Positions 42,519-51,513 of a stretch of 64,000 nt of DNA are shown piece by piece. Numbering within the stretch: position 1 is the first letter of the stretch; each line of letters begins with the position of its first letter. A program made the position numbers and the translations under genes. This DNA is from Flavobacterium sp. 9 (GTDB taxonomy: Bacteria; Bacteroidota; Bacteroidia; Flavobacteriales; Flavobacteriaceae): positions 5,146,001 through 5,210,000 of the forward strand of contig NZ_PEEU01000001.1 of NCBI RefSeq assembly GCF_002754195.1, in the 5' to 3' direction. A model generated the notes under the pieces. It made no database searches and was not told the origin of the DNA. It saw only the letters and a list, made by a program, of their open reading frames with translations.

Positions 42519-44231
42519 CTACTTTTTTTGTTGTGATTTATAATCTACGATAATACCATCAACTAGCATTTTTTCACCTTCATATGTTATTTTTCCGCTT
42601 GACGGAACAATTACAATTATTGCTGCATTTAATGGATCAATTTTTATTTTAGAGGAAGAAGAAACATTTCTTGCTATAAAAGTTCCGGAAACGGTATTGT
42701 ATAAATCTACTTTTTTGCCTTTTTCAGTTTTTATAGTAACAGTTTTACTTGTTGTATATGGATTATAATATAAGTATGATGGATAAGCTTTATCGTGATA
42801 AAAATCTGTGGCTAATAAATCAAGTTGCAATATTCCTGTTACGTTTGTAGCCTGAATAATACTTCCGAAAATCCCAACATGACCACTTCCATAAACGCTA
42901 AATTGAGATTCTTTTGGATTTTCTCCCAATACCCAAAGCGGACCGTCGCCTTGTGCTACGGGACCTTTTAAGTTTTCGTATTCTTTATAACTTGATTGTT
43001 TTATAATTCCTTCATAACCAATTACTCCTTTGGTAACTTCGGCAAGTTCAGGAATAGTCTGATGTTCTTTTGGCATATATTGCGGATAAAAAAAGCGTGA
43101 AGCATTTGCAGCGTTCAACATCCATTTGCCAATTGCAGTTGCATAGGATTGATCGTATCTCACCATTGGTACTAATGGCCAGGCAGCATCATAAGTATTC
43201 ATTAAAAAGCCATATCCGCCATGATCTACAGTGCTTCCAAAAGTTCCTGAAATGTCAATTCCGTTCCAGTTTCCAACTAAAGCTCCCCAGCCTTCACGAC
43301 AGATTGGTGTTCCGTCAAATGTCCAGTCAAGCATTTTGTTAGTGTTGTATTTAGTTCCATTTTCGGCATTAATTCTGGCGGCTAAATAAGCTCCAAAAGG
43401 CATTAAAACTTCATAAGTTGGATTTTTTGATTGTGATTCTAAAGCTGCTAAAGCACTTTTTGCTCCCTTTAAATATTTAGCATCTCCAAACTTTTTATAC
43501 GCCATATACAAAACCCAAGCATGTCCTGCTGCTGCGTCAGGTTGTGTACAAATATGATTTGTCATTGGCGTCATTTTGTTGTAATCAAAATAGGAATATT
43601 CATAATTGCCATTTAAAATTACATCGGCTTCATAAAACTTGTCTGCAATACTTTTAGCGATTTCGGTAAAACCGGGTTCGTTAGGATATTTATCATAAAC
43701 GGCAAAGAATAATAGATTCGGATATACATCATACCACCAGTCACGACCGTAACCACCGCCCAAAAGTGCAACTTCTGGACAGGTATTATTCATCATAATA
43801 TTCCAATTCGTTTCCTTGTTGAAATAGTTCTTAAGCATTCCAACATAGTTTAGGTTTGGCTGGTTTTTGTCGATTCCAACCAAAGTTGCGCCTAAAGTTG
43901 CTCCCATTGTTGCAAGCGCTTCATGAAACATTCCGTTGTTATGATCAGGTCCTTGTCTTACATCGGCCACAGCCGTATATAATCCTACAACTTTTTGCGG
44001 GAAATTTTTCTGGGTATCATCCATCCAGACCATTGGCCAAAATTTACCTTTGGCATTAAAATCATAAACGGTTTTATCAAAATCTAAAGCCAGTTTTTTA
44101 TAATCAATTATTTTTAATGGTTGTGGTAGATTTGGCATTTGATCTACACGAGGAATTTTTTGTTGTTTTACCTGAGCTGTGAGGCCTAAAGTAAACAAAC
44201 AACAGACAGTAATTTTTATAAATGTATTCAT
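42519..44231 (-). CDS. Secreted PUL protein of unknown family, possible (alpha/alpha) toroid glycoside-active enzyme
   Basis: 570 residues with a signal peptide (about 1-20, LFTLGLTAQ). I do not recognise the family. The central 400 residues are rich in aromatic, helical segments (GYGRDWWYDVYPNLLFFAVYDKY, ICTQPDAAAGHAWVLYMAY, YLKGAKSALAALESQ, KWMLNAANASRFFYPQYM), with conserved-looking acidic spots (WMDD, GPDHNNG, STVDHGGYG). The last 100 residues are beta-rich (SKTVTIKTEKGKKVDLYNTVSGTF). This resembles helical-toroid carbohydrate enzymes with a C-terminal sandwich. It sits between the MFS carrier (14 bases) and a GH13 enzyme, so a role in breaking down the PUL substrate is likely; the activity is unknown. 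Confidence 0.6.
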   Translation of the reverse strand: MNTFIKITVCCLFTLGLTAQVKQQKIPRVDQMPNLPQPLKIIDYKKLALDFDKTVYDFNAKGKFWPMVWMDDTQKNFPQKVVGLYTAVADVRQGPDHNNGMFHEALATMGATLGATLVGIDKNQPNLNYVGMLKNYFNKETNWNIMMNNTCPEVALLGGGYGRDWWYDVYPNLLFFAVYDKYPNEPGFTEIAKSIADKFYEADVILNGNYEYSYFDYNKMTPMTNHICTQPDAAAGHAWVLYMAYKKFGDAKYLKGAKSALAALESQSKNPTYEVLMPFGAYLAARINAENGTKYNTNKMLDWTFDGTPICREGWGALVGNWNGIDISGTFGSTVDHGGYGFLMNTYDAAWPLVPMVRYDQSYATAIGKWMLNAANASRFFYPQYMPKEHQTIPELAEVTKGVIGYEGIIKQSSYKEYENLKGPVAQGDGPLWVLGENPKESQFSVYGSGHVGIFGSIIQATNVTGILQLDLLATDFYHDKAYPSYLYYNPYTTSKTVTIKTEKGKKVDLYNTVSGTFIARNVSSSSKIKIDPLNAAIIVIVPSSGKITYEGEKMLVDGIIVDYKSQQKK

Positions 44232-44245
44232 TTTATGTTTTTATT

Positions 44246-45532
44246 TTAAAGTAGTTCTGCAGCTACTTTTTCTAGTACTTTTTTGTTTGTTTCAATTTCC
44301 GGAGAAAGTTCCAGTCCTTGTTTTATAATTTTTTTGCTGATAAAAATCGAGCATAATTGTAATAGTGCGATGATTCCTATGGCGTATCTTAAAGCAAAAT
44401 CTTCTGAAACTACATAATATAAGGTTAGGAAAGTTCCGGCTCCAAAAAGTCTTCCAATATATAAACCTGCTTCATGATTTAAGATATAGGTAAACTCACC
44501 TCTTTTTTCGATGCGGGATACAATATCAATTACTTTTAACTGAATAGGGAAGTAGGCTAAATCCATCAAAGGTTTTGCAATAAGCAGCAATAATAGAAAG
44601 AGTATTACGCCGGTTTTATCAAAGAATAATCCGTTTATACAAGCTCCTAAAGCAAATAGAATTAGTCCTGCTGAAAAGATTTTGATTCGATCTGATGGTT
44701 TTGAAAAACGTCCGATAAAATAAATGATGATGGCGGCTAGTATTGCACCTATTGATTGTGCTTTGCCTAATGCGCCTTCTTCTCCTAATATTTTAAAAAT
44801 AAGCATTGCAGGAGCTGTAACAAGGAATCCTTGTGCTAAACCTTTGAATGTAGCAAGCGACAATAGTTTATACCATAAGGGATGAAATTTGAAAAAGATG
44901 TACTTTTTTTGTGTCGGATTTTCAAATTTACCTCTGTAACAAACTATTGAAGCGGCGATTGTAATCAGAAAAACGATTCCTGTAATGATTACGTAGGCTT
45001 CGTGTTTTTGATCTTCACCTGTTTTTGACTGTATAAACCAGCCAATTGTTGCCGGGATTGCAATTGCAATTATGGTATAAATAAAGGTTTCTAAACCGTA
45101 ATAATAGTTTCGGTTTTCATCGTTTGTAATTGCCAAAGCAAGATAATCTCTATTTGCCCAATACAAACCAAATGAAAGCCCCATAGTAATACCTGCGATA
45201 CCAATTCCGGTAAGATCAAGTGTTTTTAAAGACATCATGATTATCATCGAAACACCGCTAAGCATCATTCCAATTGAATATAATTTTTTGATATTTAAAT
45301 GTTTCAATAAGAATCCATTTAACAAAAATGTAAGCGGGATTCCGGTATAAATTGCTAATTGATAAATGACAACTTTTGAGGTATCATTTGAATTCCTCAT
45401 AATATAAGCGGCAACAAAAATATCGATTACAGGCAATACCAGTGCATAGACCAGATTTGTGAATATTAGTATACGAAAATTATGGGTTTGGCTTTTAAAA
45501 TGATCAATTTCTGATATAAGTTTTTTAAACAT
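44246..45532 (-). CDS. MFS transporter of a glycan locus
   Basis: 428 residues from ATG 45532; the frame extends to 45586 but that start would overlap the GH130 gene. About 12 membrane segments are seen (e.g. ILIFTNLVYALVLPVIDIF, GIGIAGITMGLSFGLYWANRD, GVILFLLLLLIAKPLMDLAYF). It is a major facilitator, likely an inner-membrane carrier for the oligosaccharide released in the periplasm. The GH130 stop and this ATG share one base (TAATG), a strong sign of translational coupling and joint function. Confidence 0.82.
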   Translation of the reverse strand: MFKKLISEIDHFKSQTHNFRILIFTNLVYALVLPVIDIFVAAYIMRNSNDTSKVVIYQLAIYTGIPLTFLLNGFLLKHLNIKKLYSIGMMLSGVSMIIMMSLKTLDLTGIGIAGITMGLSFGLYWANRDYLALAITNDENRNYYYGLETFIYTIIAIAIPATIGWFIQSKTGEDQKHEAYVIITGIVFLITIAASIVCYRGKFENPTQKKYIFFKFHPLWYKLLSLATFKGLAQGFLVTAPAMLIFKILGEEGALGKAQSIGAILAAIIIYFIGRFSKPSDRIKIFSAGLILFALGACINGLFFDKTGVILFLLLLLIAKPLMDLAYFPIQLKVIDIVSRIEKRGEFTYILNHEAGLYIGRLFGAGTFLTLYYVVSEDFALRYAIGIIALLQLCSIFISKKIIKQGLELSPEIETNKKVLEKVAAELL

Positions 45533-46590
45533 TAGTTGTTTTTTAGAAGTAAAAGAATCTCTTTGATCGAAAATTGCGCTCCACATACAAATTCGTCCGA
45601 AGCGCCATAATAGATCGTAACAGTATCGCCGTCAGGTTCAATAATATGACCATTTGTAAATACTACATTTCCAAAAAATCCGCTTAGTTCATAACTTGTT
45701 GTGGGGATCATAATTGGTTCTTCGGTTCTTGCGATTACTTTTGTCGGATCGTTTAAATCCATTAAAAATGCTCCTAAACAATATTGATGATTTTCATTGG
45801 CTCCATGATAGATTTCCAGCCAGCCTTTATCTGTTTTAATAGGCGAAGCTCCAGCGCCAATTCTTTTACTGTCCCAAAGTCGTTTTCGTGTTTTAAGAAT
45901 ACAATGATGATTTCCCCAGTGAATACCATCCGGAGAAGATGCGATCCAAATATAATTTCCGCCAATATCTACGCTGCTCGGGCGATGTAAAGCATAAAAT
46001 AAGCCGTTTATTTTTTCTTCAAAAATGGCGCAATCTTTATTATGTGCCGGTAATATCATACCGTGTTTCTGGAAATTTTTCCAATCTGTTGTGGTACGTA
46101 AACCTACACCAACGCCATTATCTGATACTGAAGTAAAGGTCAAATAATAAGTTCCTTCGATTAAGGAAACACGACAATCTTCTATCCCGAATGTTTCTAA
46201 AATACCTTCTCCAACTAAGGATGGATAATTTTCAGGTTCATAAAAATCACGTCCATTTTCACTGCATAATAAACGCAAATGCGATAGCGTAGTTAAATAA
46301 TCATTTCCTTTATAATTAATTACTCGTGCATCTGTTGCGATTAAATCAGGATCATCTTTTGGAATTTCGATAATAGTAATCTCACCTGTTTCAGTTAAGA
46401 TTGGGAATGAAATTAAATTTTCTTTCTGTTTTGGTCTTTCTGCAACACGTACCCCTAACCAGGTTTTATTTTGGTATTGAAATACGCCCGGATTCAATAA
46501 ACAGGTAATTTCTAATCCTTCTCTGCTTGCTGGTATATCTGTAGGTGATAATAACGGGTTTTCTGTAAAACGTTTTGCTATATCTTTCAT
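45532..46590 (-). CDS. GH130-family phosphorylase/hydrolase, beta-mannoside type
   Basis: 352 residues, no signal peptide, so cytoplasmic. The five-bladed propeller pattern of GH130 is seen in FTENPLLSPTDIP (start), VRVAERPKQKENL, GIEDCRVSLIEGTYYLTFTSV (motif with the general acid Asp), IWIASSPDGIHWG and RIGAGASPIKTDKGWLEIYHG. GH130 members act on beta-mannosides by phosphorolysis (mannosylglucose, mannobiose) or hydrolysis (beta-1,2-mannosides). The subfamily and mechanism cannot be judged by eye. It is coupled to the MFS gene downstream and follows susD by 74 bases across a hairpin. Confidence 0.85.
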   Translation of the reverse strand: MKDIAKRFTENPLLSPTDIPASREGLEITCLLNPGVFQYQNKTWLGVRVAERPKQKENLISFPILTETGEITIIEIPKDDPDLIATDARVINYKGNDYLTTLSHLRLLCSENGRDFYEPENYPSLVGEGILETFGIEDCRVSLIEGTYYLTFTSVSDNGVGVGLRTTTDWKNFQKHGMILPAHNKDCAIFEEKINGLFYALHRPSSVDIGGNYIWIASSPDGIHWGNHHCILKTRKRLWDSKRIGAGASPIKTDKGWLEIYHGANENHQYCLGAFLMDLNDPTKVIARTEEPIMIPTTSYELSGFFGNVVFTNGHIIEPDGDTVTIYYGASDEFVCGAQFSIKEILLLLKNN

Positions 46591-46618
46591 GATTTTAGTT
46601 CTATATTATTGTGAATGG

Positions 46619-46650
46619 AGACCTAACAGGCTTTTAAACCCGTTAGGTCT
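46619..46650 (-). promoter_or_regulatory. Intercistronic hairpin between susD and the GH130 gene
   Basis: AGACCTAAC and GTTAGGTCT arms with a 14-base loop, no T-run on the minus strand. Probably an mRNA stabiliser or processing site which lets susCD be expressed at a different level from the enzymes. Similar arms occur at 40668-40712. Confidence 0.5.
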
Positions 46651-46664
46651 AATATTTTAAAAAA

Positions 46665-48215
46665 TTAATATCCGGGGTTTTGAGTTAAAAGCCCCGCAGA
46701 AGCATCTATTTCTGATTGTGGAATTGGATACAACATATGTTTGTCTAAGAAATTTTTTCCATGAGCAGTCATTACTTGTTTTGCAATTCCCCATCTTTTT
46801 AAATCACCCATTCTATGGCTCTCAAAACCAAGTTCGGCTCTTCTTTCTGAGATTAACCATCCTTTTACAACCGTTTTATCTCCAGAACTAGGTCTGTCCG
46901 GCAATGTTCCGGCAGGAGGCGGAGGTCCAACAGAAGTAACTGCAATTGTTTTGGTTGGATCATCTGGAAAATCAGGATCTTGAATTTTAACTGTAACGGT
47001 TGTTACTGTATTTCTGGCTCTTGTTCTAATTTGATTGATAATCCCAATTGCTTCTGAATAATTACCAGTTTCATTAAGTGCTTCTGCTTTCCAAAGTAAA
47101 ACATCGGCATAACGAATCAATACTTTATTGTTTGGTGCATCATCATCGCCTTTATTCCCTCCGTTTGTAGTTCCTAAAAGTTTATTTACCCATTGTTCCG
47201 AAACATTTACGGTATATAATTTTCTCGGATCATTTGGTTCAAATGATGCTAAAAAATCTGTACTTGGAGCAAAGAATCCCCACCCAAGAGGTGCGCAAAT
47301 TCCATTTCCTCGTCTTGGATCCGCTTGTTTAACGTGGTTATAAGAAAAAATAACTTCGTTATCTGTATATTCCGTATTCATACTAAAGTTATCAAAATAA
47401 TTGGTATCTAAATTATAAAAACCGGTTGTTTGCAATTCTGATACTGAACTTATTACACCTGTCCAATCCTTGTTGTATAAAGCAGTTTTAGCTAGTAAAG
47501 CAATAACAGCTCCTTTTGATACTCTCCATGGCTCTTTATCAGATGAATATTTTGAATTTGGCAGCAATGTTTTAGCTGTTTCTAAATCGGTTTTAATTTG
47601 TTTCCATACTTCTTCTTTAGGAGCTCTTACGGCTTTGTCAAAAGCTTCCTGATATGTTTTTATTGAAGAAAGAATTAAAGGAACATCGCCAAAATTAGTT
47701 ACCAGTGAAAAATAATAATAAGAACGTAAAAAATAAGTTTCACCTAGTAATTGATTTTTTCTTTCTGTAGTTATTCCCGTAATAGATTCAATATCTGGGT
47801 TTAATAGAAAACCCAGCGCTATGTTTGTTCTTATTATGCCTTCATAATTGTATTTCCATAATCCGTTTGGGCCTCCGTTGGTAGACGTAAAAGTAAAATT
47901 GTTGATTTCATCCATCCATGGCTGATCTCCATCAGGAGACCATTTTTTTTCCATATCATCAGATGCTATATCTTCTATTACAATATCATTTTGAAATACT
48001 AAACCTGCATTCCAGTCCCAATTTGCTAATTGATTTAACTTATTGGATAACATATCGTAAGATGAGGTTACAGATGTTTCTATAGATTTTAATGTTGGTT
48101 TAGAATTTGCCTGTTCAAGAGTCTGCCCGCCTACAGGATCTGTAGTTAGTTCATCCTGACAGCTTGTGAATGTAAGTAGCGAAATCATAATCGCTGTTAT
48201 ATATATCTTTTTCAT
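46665..48215 (-). CDS. SusD/RagB-family nutrient-binding outer-membrane lipoprotein
   Basis: 516 residues. The lipobox is LLTFTSCQDELT (Cys about 19). The SusD fold shows as TPR-like helical pairs (YDMLSNKLNQLANWDW, RKNQLLGETYFLRSYYYFSLV, VWKQIKTDLETAKTLLP, SEAIGIINQIRTRARN) and the C-terminal family pattern WLISERRAELGFESHRMGDLKRWG, with MLYPIPQSEIDASAGLLTQNPGY at the end. It caps the SusC channel and binds the glycan on the cell surface. It starts 10 bases after susC, so it is co-translated. Start and end are intact, unlike susC. Confidence 0.92.
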   Translation of the reverse strand: MKKIYITAIMISLLTFTSCQDELTTDPVGGQTLEQANSKPTLKSIETSVTSSYDMLSNKLNQLANWDWNAGLVFQNDIVIEDIASDDMEKKWSPDGDQPWMDEINNFTFTSTNGGPNGLWKYNYEGIIRTNIALGFLLNPDIESITGITTERKNQLLGETYFLRSYYYFSLVTNFGDVPLILSSIKTYQEAFDKAVRAPKEEVWKQIKTDLETAKTLLPNSKYSSDKEPWRVSKGAVIALLAKTALYNKDWTGVISSVSELQTTGFYNLDTNYFDNFSMNTEYTDNEVIFSYNHVKQADPRRGNGICAPLGWGFFAPSTDFLASFEPNDPRKLYTVNVSEQWVNKLLGTTNGGNKGDDDAPNNKVLIRYADVLLWKAEALNETGNYSEAIGIINQIRTRARNTVTTVTVKIQDPDFPDDPTKTIAVTSVGPPPPAGTLPDRPSSGDKTVVKGWLISERRAELGFESHRMGDLKRWGIAKQVMTAHGKNFLDKHMLYPIPQSEIDASAGLLTQNPGY

Positions 48216-48225
48216 GGTTAGCTTA

Positions 48226-51200
48226 TTAGATTTTGAATTTTAATCCCATTAGTATTGAAGTAGATTGCGGGTAAGTTCCCTGATCTATTAAAGAAGTTGA
48301 TTCCGGATCTAAACCTGTATATTTTGTAAAAGTCAATAGGTTTTGACCAGATATATATAATCTTAAATATCTGTCGCCAATTATTTTAGGGTCTAATGTG
48401 TATCCGATTTCAAGGTTTTTTAATCTTAAATAAGACGCATCTTCAACAAATACGCTTGAAATTTGACTTCCACCATTATCATTCATTGTATTTCGGGGAG
48501 TTGTATTACTTGTGCCTTCTCCGTTCCAAGCGTTTAATACTGCGGTTGTTGAATTGAAAGGACGGCTGTCATAATCTAAAATTTGTTTTAGATCATTGTA
48601 TCGATCTACGCCTGAAACTCCTTGAAAAAGAAATGACATATCAAACCTTTTATATTCTGCATTAAATGAGAAACCGTATGTTATTTTCGGAATTGGACTT
48701 CCTATAAAAGTTCTGTCATTGGCGTCGATTTGTCCGTCTCCATTAAGATCTTTAAATTTCATATCACCTGGTTTTGCTCCGTTTGTGTTTGAATACAGAG
48801 TAGAATTTATTTCTGCCTGATTTTGATAAATACCATCAAATTTAAGTCCGTAATAAGAGCTTATTGGCTGTACTACAACTGTTTTAGTATGTGTTTTATC
48901 ATCGGTAATCTCGGTAACATATTGTTGTAGCTCTTCAACATTATTTTTTAGAGTTGCGATGTTTCCGCTGATTCCGTATTTAAATTCGTGATCGTTGTTT
49001 TGAAAATTAGCTCCAAACTCAAATCCCTTATTGCTTACAACTCCTGCATTAACATATGTTTTATTGATTTGACCAACAGTTGCTGATGGTAATCCTACGG
49101 CTAATAAAATATCATTGGTAGTTTTATCAAAATAATCAACAGTAAAAGTCAGTTTGTTTTCGAAAACCCCTAAATCAAGACCCAAGTTAGTTTGCGTAGT
49201 AGTTTCCCATTTTAAATCCGGATTACCATAACGAATTACTTTAATGATTCCTCCAGTTTCGGTAACAAGAGTTTCGTAAGCATTATTAGGGATTTCCTGA
49301 TTACCGGATTGACCCCAGCTGGCTCTCCATTTTAAGTTAGAAATCCATTTTGTGTTTTCCATGAATTTTTCTTTAGACATTGCCCAGCCTCCAGAAACCG
49401 AAGGAAAAAATCCCCATTTGTTATTTGGTCCAAAACGAGACGAACCATCAGCTCTTACAGTCCCTGAAACAAAATATTTATTGTCATATCCATAATTAGC
49501 AGAACCAAAGAAGGAAATTAGATTCCACATTTGAGCAGATCCAGAACTATTTTTATCAGTATCGCTTCCGTAATCAAGATAACGGAAAGGATCAGTCGTA
49601 TTATTGTAATTTGTTCTGCTTCCGCCTACAGCAGATTGATTGTAATTAACAGTTTCTTCTCCTAATAATGCATTAATGCTATGTTTCTCTGCAAGAGTTT
49701 TAGTATAGTTTAACGTATTTGTAAAAGTAAAAGTTGTTGCTTCTCCGCGGTTTTCGTTTAAGTTCGAAGGTCTGTTTTGTCTGCCTTGACCCGGATATAA
49801 TTCGTTTGGATCATTGTCGCTATCATCGCCATAATTTTCTCCAAAAGCTTTATTATGGTCAAAAGTGATTTCTGCTCCAAAATTACTTCTGAATTTCAAT
49901 GATTTATCAGCTAAGAAAGTATATTCTCCGTATACATTTCCAAACGTTTTAAATAGAGATCTTACATCATCTGTATAATTAACTATCGCAATTGGATTTG
50001 ACGTTAGTTCATAGTTACGACTCCAACCGCCATTAGGATTGTTGTTTAAGTAGAACGGAAGATCTGTATAAGGATTATTTGCTTTATATGTTGGATCATT
50101 TACATCCTTATAAACTCCTAATACAGAAGGACGCAATAAAGCGTGTCTAATGACTCCCGGAGCGTCTCCGCTTGAAGACATTTTATCTTGTTTGCTGCTT
50201 GTAATTTGAAAGTTTGTTCCAACTTTAAAACGATCAGTAACTTCGGTATTAATATTTGCTCTGAAATTTATACGTTGATAAGTGTCTTTATCTCCTACAA
50301 CAATACCGTTTTGTCCAAAATAACCACCAGATATTAAATACTGTGTTTTTTCTGAACCTCCGCTAAACGAAAGCTGTAGATTGTCTGTTTTTCCTGCTCC
50401 AAATAATTGTTTTAACCAATTTGTGTCTGACAATGGTATTCCGTTAACTTTTCCATTGGCTCTGTCAATACTATAAGGACTTGCAGCATTTGCAGGATTA
50501 TTGTTAGAATTATGCCAAGCCTGATCCATTACGGTTAGATACTGATTTGCATTTAGCATTTTAGGCAAGTTTGTGGCAAAGCTGGTTCCTGAATAGTATT
50601 CGATATCAATATTCGATTTTCCTTTTAGACCGCTTTTGGTAGTTAGGATTACAACACCTCCTGCAGATCTTGAACCATAAATAGCGGTTGCGGCAGCATC
50701 TTTTAAAACTGTCATTGATTTTACATCAGACATATTCAAGAAAGAAATATCTCGTGTGGCAACACCGTCTACAACATACAATACTTCATTGTTTCCCAAT
50801 GTTCCTTCACCTCTAATACGTATTTTAAGTCCGTCACCAGGCGCGCCAGTATTTGCCGTAACTGAAACACCGGCAACTTGTCCCTGTAGCGCCTGACCAA
50901 CATCGGCCACTTTTGCCTTGGATAATTCAGTCATGTTTATTGTAGCAACTGCACCTGTTATTGAAGATTTTTTTTCGCTTGTATATCCTACGATAACAAC
51001 TTCGTTTAAAGTATTGGTATCTGTTGTAAGAGTAACATTTAGTTCTGTTTTGCCAGCTGTAGATATTCCAGAGTTTGGTAGCCAATATAACTGAAAATCA
51101 ATACAGCATTTGAGCTTGTGGTTTTAATGGTATAATTACCATCAAAATCAGTTGTCGCATAATTTGAAGTCCCCTTTTCATTCACATTTACTTGCGGCAT

Positions 51201-51311
51201 CAGTCCGTCGACATCTGAGACTATACCTTTAACAGTTTGGGCTTGTATAATGCCACCCAGCATAATCGTTCCGAATAGGAATAATTTGAATATAATTTTT
51301 TTAATCATCAT
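48226..51311 (-). pseudogene. SusC/RagA-family TonB-dependent transporter, broken by a one-base frameshift
   Basis: The first frame (51311-51039) gives 90 residues: signal peptide (GGIIQAQ), then a CarboxypepD_reg-like domain (VKGIVSDVDG, GNYTIKTTSSNAVLIFSYIGYQTLEY) and a premature stop. The second frame runs on from TAGKTELNVTLTTDTN, NEVVIVGYTSEKKS (TonB-box/plug start) through the plug (VADVGQALQGQVAGVSVT, LYVVDGVATRDISFLNM, DAAATAIYGSRSAGGVV) to the barrel end MGLKFKI. The joining point is near 51061-51067, where one T appears lost (GAATATCTACAG). Length 3086 is one base short of 1029 codons. Either the gene is inactivated or the base is an assembly error. It would import glycan with SusD. 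Confidence 0.85.
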
Positions 51312-51513
51312 AAAGAAGTGTTAATTGAATTACTAGTTAGATTGTTTTTTTTGTGGTTTTTTAAGGTTAATTCTGTTTTGTGGTTTTACGATAACGTTTG
51401 AATTAATTATCGTTTATAAAATTAGTTTGAGGGTATAGCAAATCATGTACACTATTTCTTCAAAAGTGTACACTGCTATTTTTGTTTTTGGAAATCAGTT
51501 GTTTAGTGGATTT
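51312..51513. promoter_or_regulatory. Regulatory region upstream of susC
   Basis: Contains an inverted repeat ACGATAA-N12-TTATCGT (51388-51413) and a direct repeat TTGTGGTTTT at 51351-51360 and 51378-51387 (27 bases apart). These are candidate binding sites for the hybrid regulator. No clear TAnnTTTG seen. Confidence 0.4.

Noticed and set aside
45533..45586. Longer start for the MFS gene at 45586
   Set aside because: The shorter start at 45532 overlaps the GH130 stop by one base in a TAATG arrangement and gives the expected hydrophobic N-terminus.
51039..51311. Stand-alone 90-residue protein
   Set aside because: It is the N-terminal carboxypeptidase-regulatory-like part of SusC, cut off by the frameshift, and not a separate gene.
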